From: a virus | Virus record (IMG/VR): IMGVR_UViG_3300034102_000374 | Location: 1-54,437 of that record | Direction: 5' to 3' (one strand) | DNA: 54,437 nt | Shown here: in pieces, positions 31,101 to 42,200 of the stretch | How positions within the stretch are numbered: position 1 is the stretch's first letter | How the letters are laid out: the number at the start of each line of letters is the position of its first letter | Program-made: the position numbers and the translations under genes | The notes under the pieces: model-generated | What the model saw: the letters and a program-made list of their open reading frames with translations, nothing else | What the model was told of the DNA's origin: nothing | The model's database searches: none

Positions 31101-34100
31101 ATGAAAAAGGAAGTAAACCAACATTTGCACACATAAAAAGTGGAGAGGCTGGAACAAGTTATTCTGAGCCAATTGCATCAGAAAAGGGTGGAGTAACAGA
31201 TACTGAAAGAGCAATTGTAGAAAAACTAAGAAATAGAGAAAAACTTAGTGCAGGACAAATAATAACACCTGCACCCAAAATTGAAGTAACACCAGAAGAT
31301 AAAGCCAATGCAGAAGCAGAAGGAGCAAAAGTTGGACAGGCAGCAATTGATGGTGCAAGTGGTCCAGCAGGTGCTGACAATCAGTCTCCATCTAAAAAAG
31401 GTAGAAAGATTGGTAAAGATATTGCAGATGGAATTGTTGAAGGGTTGCAAGAAGGAACTCCAGAAGTTACTGCCCAATCTTCAAGACTTGGGAATGCAGC
31501 AGTACCAACAGCAGCAGAAACACAAGCAAGAGTTGACAAGATGGATCTTGAAAACAAGGCTTTCTATGATGATATTGATACCCCAGAATTTCGTGATGAA
31601 AGACAAATACTTAAATCACAAGATAGACAAAGAAGAAAGCGTGGAGCCACAGGAACTGTAGGTGGTGGCCCAGTAACACCACCATCAGGACCTTCTTCAA
31701 CAGTTGCTTTAACAGCAAGGACTGAAGCAGCAGCAGAAGATTTAGCGGTAAGTACAGAACAGGCTGCAACAGCACAATCACAAGTTGTTCAGCAGATTCA
31801 TGATGAAAGTAAATCAAGAGTTACTATTAAGGGTAACACTATTAATATTGGTAAGGCTCGTCAAGAAGCAGATAGGCTAGATAAGGAAGCCTCTGACGCA
31901 GAAGCAGCAGCAGCAAAGGTTAGAACTGAAGCAGCAAAATGGGAAGAGGTCGCAGCCCGTGAAGGTGGCAAGAACATGCACACTGCTGAAAATGCTAAAG
32001 CCCTTAAAAAACTTGCTGATGAAGCAGAAATTAAAGCAGCAGAAGCAAGAATAAAAGCAGCAGAAGCAGAGATTGTAGCAGCCCAACTTGAGGCTGATGG
32101 TGAAGGTTCAGAACAAATAATTCAAGACCCAGTTAAAACCCCAGCCAAAGTTAAAAAAGCAGAGGAGGTTATGTCTAATGGAACCGTTGAAGCGGGAGAT
32201 GGCATGCGCCGAATTGTTGATGGTACAGATGAAACAGCAGACTCAACACTACTAGTAGCAGAACAAACAGATGAACTTGCAAATGTAACTGGAGAAGCCG
32301 TTGATGCTCAAACACAAACTGCAGGAAACCTTTTAACTGGTGCACAGATAACAGATGCTACTACAGGAAATATGAATGATGTTCTTCAGTCAACAGGTAC
32401 AACAGGTATAGCACAAGATGATATTGCAGGTTCTTCAGAAAACATTGCTGACATAAATAGAGACATTGAAGAAGACAAGCGCAAGATAAGAGAATTGGGA
32501 CGACAAGAACTTGCTGCACGAATGAAAGATCCAGGTGCAATTATTCCTGACGGAGCACAGTCAGATACTAAACGCTTTGATAGAACCGACGCTCCTAGTT
32601 ATACAGAAGCCTATGATGAAGTAATGGGTAGAGACCCAGGAACTAATGGTCCAGACGACCCAGGGCAAACTGGATATACAAGAAATAAAAAGGGACAGTT
32701 TATCTTTGACCCAGAAACAGGAGAACCAACAACTCTTACTCAAAAGCAGGTAACTAAAAAGAAACGTGGTATGCGTAAAGAAAAGGTTGGAAAGTTTTCT
32801 GGTAAAGCAGCAGGAGCATTAGGAACAGCAACTATGGTTGCAGGTATGGCAGGAGCCCCTCCACAAGTTACAGCAGCACTAGGAACAGCAGCAACAGTTG
32901 CACAGTTTGCCCCAATGATTGCGGGTACAGGACCAATAGGCCTTGCAGTAGGAGCAGTTGTAGCATTAGGCGCTGGAGCGTATATGCTTAATAAGCACTT
33001 TAATCAAATGGCTGCAAAGGCAGCACAGTTTGCAAAAGACTTATCAGCAACCAGAGATGGATTAAAATCAATAGGTGAGATGAGTGGTAGAGTTGGCGCT
33101 TCTGAAATTATGGATAAGCGTAGACAGACTAGCCAGTACGGTAAGTATGACGAATCAATTAAAATTGATACTACATTTGGTGAGAAGTTCTTAGGCACAG
33201 ATACTGGTAAAAAAGAAAAGAAACTATTCCAAGACAATGTTAAAAAATTTGGAAACGATAAAGCCATAAATGATTTATCTTTAAAACTTGCTACAGCAGT
33301 TGCTGATGGAGTTCTTGATGCCGAAGCAGCAAACAGTATTGCTGCAGAACTTGCACTACAGGTAAAGGATCAAAAAGTTGAAATGCAGGTTATTGGACAA
33401 CTAGGAGCACTACTTGGGCCAGATGGTAAAAATCTAAAAGACAACCCACTTGAAACAAGACTTCTTCTTCTAGACAATGCTAATCAAAGAGTAACAAAAA
33501 CAGAAACAGATATTTCAGAAGGAACTGGAAACACAAGAGAAAATGTTGCAACAGTCGCAGCATACAATATGAATAATATTGAAATGGCTACTATGATGGC
33601 AGATCAAATTCAAATTGAGTATGAAACTCAAAAGAAAAAACTTGAAGCAGAGTTAGCCTCTACAACTAACGCACAAAAGAAATTAGAAATCACAGGAAAG
33701 ATTGCAGCACTAGATGCTGCAAACCTAGAGAATTCAATATTAATGAATGCCCAGTTGCTTAGACAACTTGACACACAAACAAAAAGTTTTGAAAAAGTAT
33801 ATAGTGCTTCAGTATGGGGAAGCCAAGCAGCCAAAGAAGATGCCTACTTTGACGCAACAAGAACTCAACTTGAAACAACATACAAGGGAACTGACCAGGA
33901 AGAAGCATCAAAGAAATTCTTAAATACAACAGAAGAGTTTGGAGATAATGCTTTTTCTAATGGATTAGCAGATCAGAAGACAGCACAAACTTTCCAAGCA
34001 AAAATGGAAATGCTTGTTGGAAGTAAGGTATTAAGTCCAACAGAAGCAAACAATTACATAGAACTATTCTCTGGTCAACTAGACAAGTTTGATTTATTGT

Positions 34101-37100
34101 TTGACGCAAGCGTTGAAATACATGGCCCAGCAAAAACAAAAGAACTTCTTAATATGTTTGCAGGATACGAGAATAAAGCAAAAGCAACTGAACTTATTAC
34201 ACAGATCTCACTAACAAAGCAAAACCCAGCAGAGTATGATGCAATCATGGAAACACTCAAGGGAATTCAGGCTCTAGATGGAACTACAATTGATATGGAA
34301 CTTCTATTAACAACAGTTGGTCTAGAGGGAGTAGAACGACTTAAGACTCAAATGGAGGGTATTGAAAAACTAAAAGAGGCTCAAGAAAAAAATGGTGACA
34401 AGAAGATGGACCTTGAGAAGGTTAGAAAACTTGGACCTATAGAATCTGCAACTGTAGATGCATTAATAAAGAACACAAAAAGAAAGCAAGAGTTTGATAG
34501 TTTAACTTTAGACCAGCAGGCAGAATATTTGCAAAAACTTCAAACCCAGTTCGCTTATGAAGGAATGGTAAACGATACTCAAAGGGCTTTAGAAGCAGAA
34601 CAGTATGCACGTCAGATGACACTTATTGAGCAAGCCAACGGAAGGGTTGCAACAACCACTGCTGCATTTACAGCATCTGTTGCACAGTTTAAAGCATCCT
34701 ACATGGCACTTGATGCAGCATCAAGGGCTATTGTAAAGGTTAAGCCAATCACGTCAACTGGGATAGTAAGCAATCCCGCAGGCCCAGCAAAGACTCCTAC
34801 AGACAAGGGTAAGAAAGACGATCCTTACGACTTTTTACAAGATCTTGCTATGCGTATTAAGATGACAAGAGATGCATCATTTGATGCAACAAAACCGCTA
34901 AAGTCAATGATTGAAGCAATGGCAGGAGCAAAAGCCAGAAAAAATGTTTCCTCTATGTTTGAAATGTTTAAGGGTGTTCAGCAAACACTTATTGGCCTAA
35001 AGGTTCCAAAAGAATTAAGAGACTATATTGCAGGACTAGATCCAGAAGAATTTAAAGAGTTAGAAAAAGCAGGAGCATTTACATACGCCCCTAAGAAAGA
35101 TAAAAAGACGGGTAAAGTTGTTAAAGATGCAAAGGGTAACATCGTATATGACAAGTCAAGAATTGTAGGTTTGTCAGAAACTTCTAAGACAATCGTAGCA
35201 GCATATAACGAAGCCCCTCTAGAAAACTTTAATCTTGCACAAAAAGAAATTATTACAAATACTGACAATCAATTTAAAGCATTTAATAAACTAAAGGCAG
35301 AAGGCGTAGATACTGCAACTGCTCTAGAAATGTTACAAGATGAAGCCCTTGCAGCAGCACTTGCATCTGGCCAAATAAAAGGACCAGACCTAAAGAAGTT
35401 TGCTGAAGATGCAAAACTAGCAGCAGATGCAACAGCAAAGTATGCAGTTATTTCTGACCTTCTAAAAAAGAATGAAGAGATGGAGTTTAAGGCAACTGCT
35501 GTTCCAAAACTAGCAGCAGCACTTAAGCAGAGTGGTATGTCTGTTGAAAATATTCAGACAGTACTTCAAGATCCAGCACTAGCAAAGCAATTAATAAAAG
35601 ACTTAGAAGATGGCAAAATAGATTCAAAGGCCATTTCTGATTACCTAAAGAACATAAAAGATGAAAAGATTGTAGAAATTCGTGGCAAGTTTAATGCTGG
35701 AGATTTTGCGGGTGCAGCAGCACCAGGTATGGAACTTGTTAGCAAGATGTTCTCAGTTCAGGAATCACTAATTAGAACTGGTGCTAGTGCAGCGTCTAAG
35801 TCAATGGTCGCAAATATTAAAAAACTTAAAGATGTAAATGAAGATCTTCAACTTGAAATTCAAGACATTACCATTAATTCTATTAGACCAATTGAGCAGA
35901 CTATCGAAAAATTATCAAGAGAACTAGAGATAAAAGTTACTCGAGTCCTTGAGGCATATCAAGAAGAAATAAATGATCTTCAACATGTTATTAAACTTGC
36001 CTTTGAAGATCCAATAGCAGACATTAATGCAGAAAATACAATCCTGTCTAACGACATGGAAATAATGAACCATGCTGCAGAAGAAATCAATAAGAGGTAT
36101 GATGAACAGGCAGAGGCTCTGTCTAAAGTTTCAGAGATTAAGAGTCAGATTGTTGAACAAGAAAAGGAACAACTTGATTTAGCAGATGCTTTATCAAAGG
36201 GAGACATTGGTGCAGCAGCCCGTGCAGTCCAGGCTATAAGAGCAGCCCAAGCAGCCCGTAATGCAGAGAATGCTTCAAAGGCTTTAGAACTATCTCGTAA
36301 GAATAAGATTGATAATCTTAGAGGAAGAGACTCAGGGTTAAGCAAAGACGAGATCACTGAAAGACAATATCAAAATGCTCAAACAATATACGACTTAGAA
36401 AACAGAGCAGAGACAGAAGTAATTAATCCAGACGGATCAAAAGAACTACTCACAAGATTAGAAATTTTAGACAGAATAGAAGAAAAAAACAAACTAATCT
36501 ATGCCCTTGAAGAAGATCGTGAAGCAAGACAACTTGCTATACGGGCAGAAGAAGATAAAATATATGCATTCAAACAAAAAGTACAAGAAAAGCAGGACAA
36601 GATTGATAAAAACAGTTTTGATATTGCAACGGATGAACGTAAGATAGAAAAATTAGTTTCTGGTATAACAGTTCTTGGACAAACAAAGGATGCTTGGGAT
36701 GCTGTTAGTGCAAAGATTGAAGCATCTGCACTTGCTGGACAAGACTTCGATAGGCTTATGGGTACAATGCTTGCTTCAACAGACAAGATTGAAGAAGGTT
36801 GGGACAAGATATCAGATACAATGAAGAAGTATTCTGATATTACTGGAGATAAAACAAAGGGTCTTGGAACTGCAGAAATGCAAGAAGAAAGAAAGAAAAC
36901 CCATGACTTATTAAAAGAAAATGAACAAGCAGCCCTTGATGCTATTAGGGTTGGTAAGAATGCAATAGCCCAAGCCCAAGCAGAATACGATATTAAGAAA
37001 AAGGCATATGACCTAGAAGTTGAAACACTTAAAACTCAACACGCTGCAGCAATGGCAAGACAAGATTTTTATGCAGCAGAAAAAATATATCAAGCACTTG

Positions 37101-38554
37101 TTGCTAAACAAAAGATGGCACCTGCTGCACCAGTAACAGAACCAAATTCAAAAGTTGATAATGCAAATATAAACTACAACAATATTAACGATAATGCTGC
37201 ACAAGATATTTATGACGAGGCCAACGCAGAAGCAAAAGACTCTAAACAACTATATACATATAAAGGAACAGGGGGTGCTTCAGGGGGCGGAACAACTGGT
37301 GGTGGTGGAGGAAGCATCATACCAAAAACTCAAGCACAAAAGGATGCAGAAGCAAAGGCAAAGAAGGAAGCAGACGCAAAGGCTGCAGCAGATGCAGCAG
37401 CAAAAGCGGGAAAAATTACTCCTCCAATAATGCCAACACAGAAAATTGATGCACCAAGAACTTTTGTAAAAGATGCAATTTATTCAACAACTGCTCCAGC
37501 CCTGGCAACAAAGAGAGCAGCAAAGGAAACTGAATTTAATACAAAACTTAAATCTATAACTAGCAAGTATACCGCAGCATATCAATCTGGTGCTCTGATG
37601 AGTATGGGTCTTGACCCTAACATAACTGATGAAATGCATAATAAGTATGTTCAGAATGCTAAAGCATTAGTTCCATTAGCAAAAGATAAAGCAGCAATCG
37701 CAAAAGAACTTGAGGCACTTTCTAAGATAAGAAACGAATATAGAGAATACGGAACAAGTGTAAATTCCAAAGGTCAGACATCAGTTGCAGACCTAAGTAA
37801 CTCAACTGCTGCAACAAGAGCAGCATCACAAGCAAAAAGTGCTCTTCCAAAAGATGTTGTTGCAGTTCTAGAAGCACTAAGAGAACTGAATGCTTCGATA
37901 GAAGAAGATAAGTCTAAAATTAAAATAGCAAGAGATAATTACTCTAAAGTAAAAATTGATAGAGGATACACAGAGTCTCAATTTCCTATATTAACATTTG
38001 ATCCAGAAAAAATTAAAACAGATGACCCTGAGTCATACAAGAAAATTCTTCCCCTGTATACTGCATACAAGCAGATTGCAAAGGACATGGATTCTAAGTC
38101 TGATCAAGGGGCAAAAGGACGATGGTTACTAAAAAATGCTGGATATAAGGCTTCAGATTTTAATTTTTACTTTGAAAGAGGAAAGAATTACGTAACAACT
38201 CCAACTGGTGCAAATACCTATAACTCTGGTAAAGATTATCCTACCTGGAAGGGTTATGCAACTGGTGGTCTTGTTTCTTCTAAGTTTGCACAAAAGAGAT
38301 TTAGCATGGGAACTGATACAGTACCAGCCATGCTTACTCCTGGAGAATTTGTAATGAATAAGTTTGCCGTACAGTCCCACGGTATAGGAAAAATGCAGGC
38401 AATGAATAATGGCCAAGCAGCAGGCGACTCAGTGTATAATTATAGTATTAGCGTAAATGTTAAGTCTGAATCAAATCCAGATGAAATTGCAAGAACCGTC
38501 ATTGCTCAGATAAAGAGCGTTGACGCACAAAAGATGAGAGGAGTTAGAACCTAA
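28121..38554 (+). CDS. Tape measure protein, 3477 residues
   Basis: This giant protein starts at TTG with Shine-Dalgarno AGAGGTG (28108-28114); the next Met is 40 residues later. Residues about 215-520 form the TP901-type phage tail tape measure core (MEMEQAITKFSRVYGDM, AAAMGLTGDALN, AFGIASEDLAKKI, MKEGGINASEGANALKSGL). A hydrophobic stretch follows at about 553-585 and a second at 1564-1622. Two copies of a GG-x-V...DTVPA-x-LTPGE motif lie near residues 686-708 and 3381-3410. Long helical Ala/Glu/Lys-rich segments fill the rest, with a Gly-rich linker near 3050-3065. It sets tail length; at about 0.15 nm per residue a tail near 500 nm would follow. No peptidase motif was identified. Confidence 0.92.
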   Translation: MADVNANIGINFDTSQALAQLRQLQAGLSRFNQTLTQGNVAAMNAQKGLNSQLMQAINATGKFVATQKDVASSTSSFTQALEKNQMSMRQYFRYTAAAATQNTKVFKGMFAQERETLTRASKDRVKLLQSQYIQMQSANGDMIKTLQVVPKHLKMVNGQYADYATRMQMAAQRQQFLNKLLSQGSTQLLNFGKNTQWAGRQLMVGLTIPLTILGSTAAKTFMEMEQAITKFSRVYGDMMTNSDATDKAIADVQRLAKEFTKFGIAAKDTVEMAGTAAAMGLTGDALNAQIVQATRLAVLGQVEQQQALETTISLTNAFGIASEDLAKKINFLNAVENQTVLSIEDLTIAIPKAGPVVKQLGGDVEDLAFFMTAMKEGGINASEGANALKSGLASMINPSKKASEFLAGLGVNLTGIVEANKGDLKGTVVGFARALDTLDPLNRARAIEQLFGKFQFARLSTLFQNVTKDSSQAARALGLAGASVEELAILSERELGKVEDMTGNKFKKSMENIKLQLVPIGKAFLEAVTPIVSFVGRILEKFNTLSDGTKKVITVVIGVVGGLAPVLLMTFGVLMNFVANGIKLFAKLRGGVAQLNGSNNVLGGGFEYLTNQQIENLAQSNALHTSHSQLISTFNVEAASVQALAAAYGAAASQARALAQSSPGLFNTVPGPAGAVAGLPKKFAQGGVVPGTGNKDTVPALLTPGEVVITKDTAKKNPELVAALQNDSVKRYHKGTGEFHEHPHPRKPKYTIVEPHTGRVAGGEQNTKTMSGGAIMMPGNIQGKAVKGSTTAGGDSRFIAKTQLNDDGELIPTGATEQFKAATAGSMKTQMQALDGIARQTDESFATWSEANKHLTPHFDEMANIFAKEILPGVTDVSQAGQNAYPKMVAYIDNLERDLKITADEAEKMKIAARRIFDADLGTPENPGRDAVAMNRKRVETGIDEDGNERITDIRTERVAIPGHSMSEYLDGKTKDNTDREYALRGLTPPEETDEKGSKPTFAHIKSGEAGTSYSEPIASEKGGVTDTERAIVEKLRNREKLSAGQIITPAPKIEVTPEDKANAEAEGAKVGQAAIDGASGPAGADNQSPSKKGRKIGKDIADGIVEGLQEGTPEVTAQSSRLGNAAVPTAAETQARVDKMDLENKAFYDDIDTPEFRDERQILKSQDRQRRKRGATGTVGGGPVTPPSGPSSTVALTARTEAAAEDLAVSTEQAATAQSQVVQQIHDESKSRVTIKGNTINIGKARQEADRLDKEASDAEAAAAKVRTEAAKWEEVAAREGGKNMHTAENAKALKKLADEAEIKAAEARIKAAEAEIVAAQLEADGEGSEQIIQDPVKTPAKVKKAEEVMSNGTVEAGDGMRRIVDGTDETADSTLLVAEQTDELANVTGEAVDAQTQTAGNLLTGAQITDATTGNMNDVLQSTGTTGIAQDDIAGSSENIADINRDIEEDKRKIRELGRQELAARMKDPGAIIPDGAQSDTKRFDRTDAPSYTEAYDEVMGRDPGTNGPDDPGQTGYTRNKKGQFIFDPETGEPTTLTQKQVTKKKRGMRKEKVGKFSGKAAGALGTATMVAGMAGAPPQVTAALGTAATVAQFAPMIAGTGPIGLAVGAVVALGAGAYMLNKHFNQMAAKAAQFAKDLSATRDGLKSIGEMSGRVGASEIMDKRRQTSQYGKYDESIKIDTTFGEKFLGTDTGKKEKKLFQDNVKKFGNDKAINDLSLKLATAVADGVLDAEAANSIAAELALQVKDQKVEMQVIGQLGALLGPDGKNLKDNPLETRLLLLDNANQRVTKTETDISEGTGNTRENVATVAAYNMNNIEMATMMADQIQIEYETQKKKLEAELASTTNAQKKLEITGKIAALDAANLENSILMNAQLLRQLDTQTKSFEKVYSASVWGSQAAKEDAYFDATRTQLETTYKGTDQEEASKKFLNTTEEFGDNAFSNGLADQKTAQTFQAKMEMLVGSKVLSPTEANNYIELFSGQLDKFDLLFDASVEIHGPAKTKELLNMFAGYENKAKATELITQISLTKQNPAEYDAIMETLKGIQALDGTTIDMELLLTTVGLEGVERLKTQMEGIEKLKEAQEKNGDKKMDLEKVRKLGPIESATVDALIKNTKRKQEFDSLTLDQQAEYLQKLQTQFAYEGMVNDTQRALEAEQYARQMTLIEQANGRVATTTAAFTASVAQFKASYMALDAASRAIVKVKPITSTGIVSNPAGPAKTPTDKGKKDDPYDFLQDLAMRIKMTRDASFDATKPLKSMIEAMAGAKARKNVSSMFEMFKGVQQTLIGLKVPKELRDYIAGLDPEEFKELEKAGAFTYAPKKDKKTGKVVKDAKGNIVYDKSRIVGLSETSKTIVAAYNEAPLENFNLAQKEIITNTDNQFKAFNKLKAEGVDTATALEMLQDEALAAALASGQIKGPDLKKFAEDAKLAADATAKYAVISDLLKKNEEMEFKATAVPKLAAALKQSGMSVENIQTVLQDPALAKQLIKDLEDGKIDSKAISDYLKNIKDEKIVEIRGKFNAGDFAGAAAPGMELVSKMFSVQESLIRTGASAASKSMVANIKKLKDVNEDLQLEIQDITINSIRPIEQTIEKLSRELEIKVTRVLEAYQEEINDLQHVIKLAFEDPIADINAENTILSNDMEIMNHAAEEINKRYDEQAEALSKVSEIKSQIVEQEKEQLDLADALSKGDIGAAARAVQAIRAAQAARNAENASKALELSRKNKIDNLRGRDSGLSKDEITERQYQNAQTIYDLENRAETEVINPDGSKELLTRLEILDRIEEKNKLIYALEEDREARQLAIRAEEDKIYAFKQKVQEKQDKIDKNSFDIATDERKIEKLVSGITVLGQTKDAWDAVSAKIEASALAGQDFDRLMGTMLASTDKIEEGWDKISDTMKKYSDITGDKTKGLGTAEMQEERKKTHDLLKENEQAALDAIRVGKNAIAQAQAEYDIKKKAYDLEVETLKTQHAAAMARQDFYAAEKIYQALVAKQKMAPAAPVTEPNSKVDNANINYNNINDNAAQDIYDEANAEAKDSKQLYTYKGTGGASGGGTTGGGGGSIIPKTQAQKDAEAKAKKEADAKAAADAAAKAGKITPPIMPTQKIDAPRTFVKDAIYSTTAPALATKRAAKETEFNTKLKSITSKYTAAYQSGALMSMGLDPNITDEMHNKYVQNAKALVPLAKDKAAIAKELEALSKIRNEYREYGTSVNSKGQTSVADLSNSTAATRAASQAKSALPKDVVAVLEALRELNASIEEDKSKIKIARDNYSKVKIDRGYTESQFPILTFDPEKIKTDDPESYKKILPLYTAYKQIAKDMDSKSDQGAKGRWLLKNAGYKASDFNFYFERGKNYVTTPTGANTYNSGKDYPTWKGYATGGLVSSKFAQKRFSMGTDTVPAMLTPGEFVMNKFAVQSHGIGKMQAMNNGQAAGDSVYNYSISVNVKSESNPDEIARTVIAQIKSVDAQKMRGVRT

Positions 38555-39216
38555 TGGCAACTAATGCATATATGGCAGGTCGTAAGAAATATCAAAGACC
38601 CCAAGGGATCCTCTTTGCAGATAACGAAGGTATCAAGGTAGATGGTTTTCACATCCCTGAAGGAGACGAGATTGGGTCATTAGGAGCCTCTGTGGATGGC
38701 TATGGCGAGTTCATAATCCTTTCTGATAACAATAGGTCACCCATAGACTTTAAGACCACCAGAATTGAAAAACGGGAGAGAATGATAAATGGCCGTATGA
38801 GATCTTATCATACTGCAGATAAACTAACATTAACAGTATCTTGGGATATGCTGCCATCTAGAGCATTCGATACTTATGCTGGCTTTGATGCTAATGGAAA
38901 TCCAAACATGGCAATAATCCCAGAGATAAGAACAAACCCTTTAGAGTTTACTACAGACGGTGGCGCAGGTGGAGTAGAACTCCTTGACTGGTATAAAAAT
39001 CACAGTGGATCTTTTTGGGTCTATCTTGCCTATGACAAATACACGAACTTTAAAGATGTCTTTGAAACTACAAATGTAGATGAAAGGTTTGCAAATACAA
39101 ATAAGTATAATGAAGTTATTGAGATGTTCTTTACAGACTTTAGTTATTCAGTTCAAAAAAGAAGTGGGCTTAACTTTGACTTCTGGAATGTATCTTTAAC
39201 TCTGGAAGAGGCATAA
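38554..39216 (+). CDS. Distal tail protein candidate
   Basis: This is a 220-residue protein translationally coupled to the tape measure (TAATG). It is beta-rich, with GRKKYQRPQGILFADNEG at the start and a C-terminal run (YSVQKRSGLNFDFWNVSLTLEE) that ends in a strand, as in minor tail proteins next to the tape measure. The place directly after the tape measure is where siphoviruses encode the distal tail protein that joins the tube to the tip. I assign it by position and make-up. Confidence 0.6.
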   Translation: MATNAYMAGRKKYQRPQGILFADNEGIKVDGFHIPEGDEIGSLGASVDGYGEFIILSDNNRSPIDFKTTRIEKRERMINGRMRSYHTADKLTLTVSWDMLPSRAFDTYAGFDANGNPNMAIIPEIRTNPLEFTTDGGAGGVELLDWYKNHSGSFWVYLAYDKYTNFKDVFETTNVDERFANTNKYNEVIEMFFTDFSYSVQKRSGLNFDFWNVSLTLEEA

Positions 39217-42200
39217 TGTTTCAAGAGAAAGATTTATTAAAGCACATAGAGACAAGTTCTTCTATTAAAACACAGTCATTGGTTGTTGCTGAATGGAACA
39301 TGAATATTGCTACAAATATTTTAGCAGTTGGAAATTATAGATACCGCCCATATGATGCAGGATCTATCTATAGAACTATTCCAAACACATTTGTTTTAGA
39401 AAATAAAACTTCATCCCCAGCATTTTATTATGGAGCAACAGATGCAGATGTTGTTATTGATGGAGGGTTTGATAAAAACGATCTACCGTTTAACCTTATC
39501 CCCAAAAAAGAAAAGTTAAAACTTTTATACTCACTAGAGGATTGCGTAAAACCTTTTAGACCAAGATCTGGAATTAATAAGGCAGTGTTTCAGGGTGGAA
39601 AGTTTTTACATAACCCTGACATAAATATGGCAAGAAAGCCAAGATATTATATGGCAGACAAGAATGATCCATTCAAATACTGGACATCGTTTAGAACTGA
39701 GAATGGTATTGAGTACGGAACGGCTACAAAGACAATGAACGGAAGGCATATGATTGAAGATGCTGCCCCATTTGTTGTGTATAAAGATAAGGTTCCAGCA
39801 AACAGACTTGTTGTAAAGATGCAGACAAATATTGGAGACATCGATTCTGGAAGATATACAAATAAGTCAGGATCTTTTCCTGACCCGTACTTTGGAGAAC
39901 TAAATCAAACAACTCCAAATGTTTGGAAGGTTCAAGTATTAAAAAATAATAACTGGGTAGATGCAGTTTCATTTAATGATCAAGATAAAAGAAAAGATGG
40001 AACCCCAATAATTCAATCAGATGGATATGTGGAACTAGCCTACGGATTGATCTTGCCAAAAATATATTCTGAAGTATTTGTTTATCGTGGAGAACTATCC
40101 TCTTTATCTCTTAGGCCCCCAGTGGGAACAAGAGAAGGAGATGCATATCTTATTGTTGAAAACTCTGGGGATATTGGAGAATATCATATCTGGTATAAGG
40201 ATGAGTGGAAGATATTTGTTCCAAACTATGGGTGGAAGTTTGAAGAGCCAGTCGTTGATAGTTTTACTAATTTTGTTACAGAACTTACAGACCCAACAAG
40301 TTATACTGTAAGAGGAGAACTAAAGTATAAAGAGTTTGAGTACATCTCTGGTATTAGAATTGTTGTTGACAGCATGAAGAAGTTTGACGCATCCTTTGAT
40401 CTCATTGAGTTTTCCCCTAGACTTACTGCTGACTTATCAGATAGAGTAACATCCTTTTCTTTAAATAAAAGTGCCTCAGATTTAGGACAAAGTGGAATGC
40501 CAGTTGGACAACTTCTTGCATCAACTGGTAATATAACATTTTTTGATTTTGATGATGCATTTAATAAAAACAACACTCTTAGTATTATCGCAAATCAAAA
40601 TATAAAAAATATTCAAATAAAACTTTATGAAGTCTTGACAGATGCAAGACTCATAGACTATTATGTTCCTATAAAAACCATGTACTCTGACGGATTTCCA
40701 AAGGTTGATAACCAGTCAAAGGTGGTCTCTCTCGCCCTAAGAGATCTGTACTTCTATTTTGAATCTCAAACTGCACCAGAGATATTGTCAACAAACACAT
40801 CTGTTAGCGCTGCTGTATCTTTACTTTTAGACTCTATTGGATTTTCTAATTATGTATTTAAAAGAGTGGAAGGAGAATCCGAAATGGTTATTCCATACTT
40901 CTTTATTCCACCAGACAAAAGCGTTGCTCAAATATTGCAGGACCTAGCAGTTTCAACACAAACAGCAATGTTCTTTGACGAATATAATAATTTTATAATG
41001 ATGAGTAAAGATTTTATTATGCCAACTGCAGCACAAAGACCTACAGATTTAACTTTATATGGATCTTCAGATTCCGCACAGGTAGAAGTAATTAAAAATA
41101 AAGACACAAAGCCTAAACTTGCAAACATCATGGAACTGACTAGTCAAGATAGCGAAGTCTATAATGCTGGACAAATATCATACACAACAAGACATATAGA
41201 AAGAACTGTTGGAACCATTAAAGCAGCCCAGATGCTTGAACAGGAAAGAATGTATATATACAAGCCAGTACTTTTGTGGGAAGTTTCTGGGGAAGAAAGC
41301 ACAAAATCAATAAACCAAGAGGTACAGAATAACTCCACCTATGATCTTAGTGCAATCCCATTGAACTCTTATTTATCAGCCGTTGCTCCAACGGTATCTA
41401 ATGGAAGAATAATTAATAATACTATGGACCTTGGAGAAGCCATATATTATCTAGGTAGGTATAATGGTTACTTTTATGCCAACGGAGAGATTATAAAGTT
41501 TGATGCAGTTCAATATAATATTTCTGGAACTGGGGATGTGTGGATAACCTCTAAGAGTGAGTATGACACTTACTTTGCCTCTTTGCCCTTTAATGGGAAA
41601 CTGTACCCTACAGGACTTTTAAGAATCTACTCTGAACCAAACTATGAAGAGGTAGATGGTTTGTCTAAGTTAAAAAATGGAGAAGTTGCCAAACACGGAA
41701 GAGCACAGTTTGGAACCACCATCTCAGAACACAACGCTGGCCTAAACCCATACTGGTCAAACAATGACAACGTCCGTGGTGTTGAGATGGATGCTAAGTA
41801 TCTTTTTAAATTTGATCAGACAGTTCCACCAACAACAAAAAATGTTGCTGCTGGAGTTAACAACACCTTTGCCCTAAAGACAACCAGAAATGGAATTATT
41901 AAAAATTATTTTTCATCAAAATATATTTCAGAGTCTACTGTAAATAAAATGCTTTCAACTCAGAGCGGGACAACACAGTCTTCCGCTCTTGTTATGAATG
42001 GCGGAGGCTTTAAAACAACAGATACTCCTGCAAACTTCTTGTCCTATGTTTACAAGCCACTTTCAAATAATTTTAAACATTTTGGAACAAGGCTTAGAGT
42101 TATTGGAAGAATTGAAGATAACGAAAAAAATGGACAAACTCCAGTTGGACCTTCAGAACTTTATACCGTACAAGGAAAGACTGCTGATGAAAAAATTACA

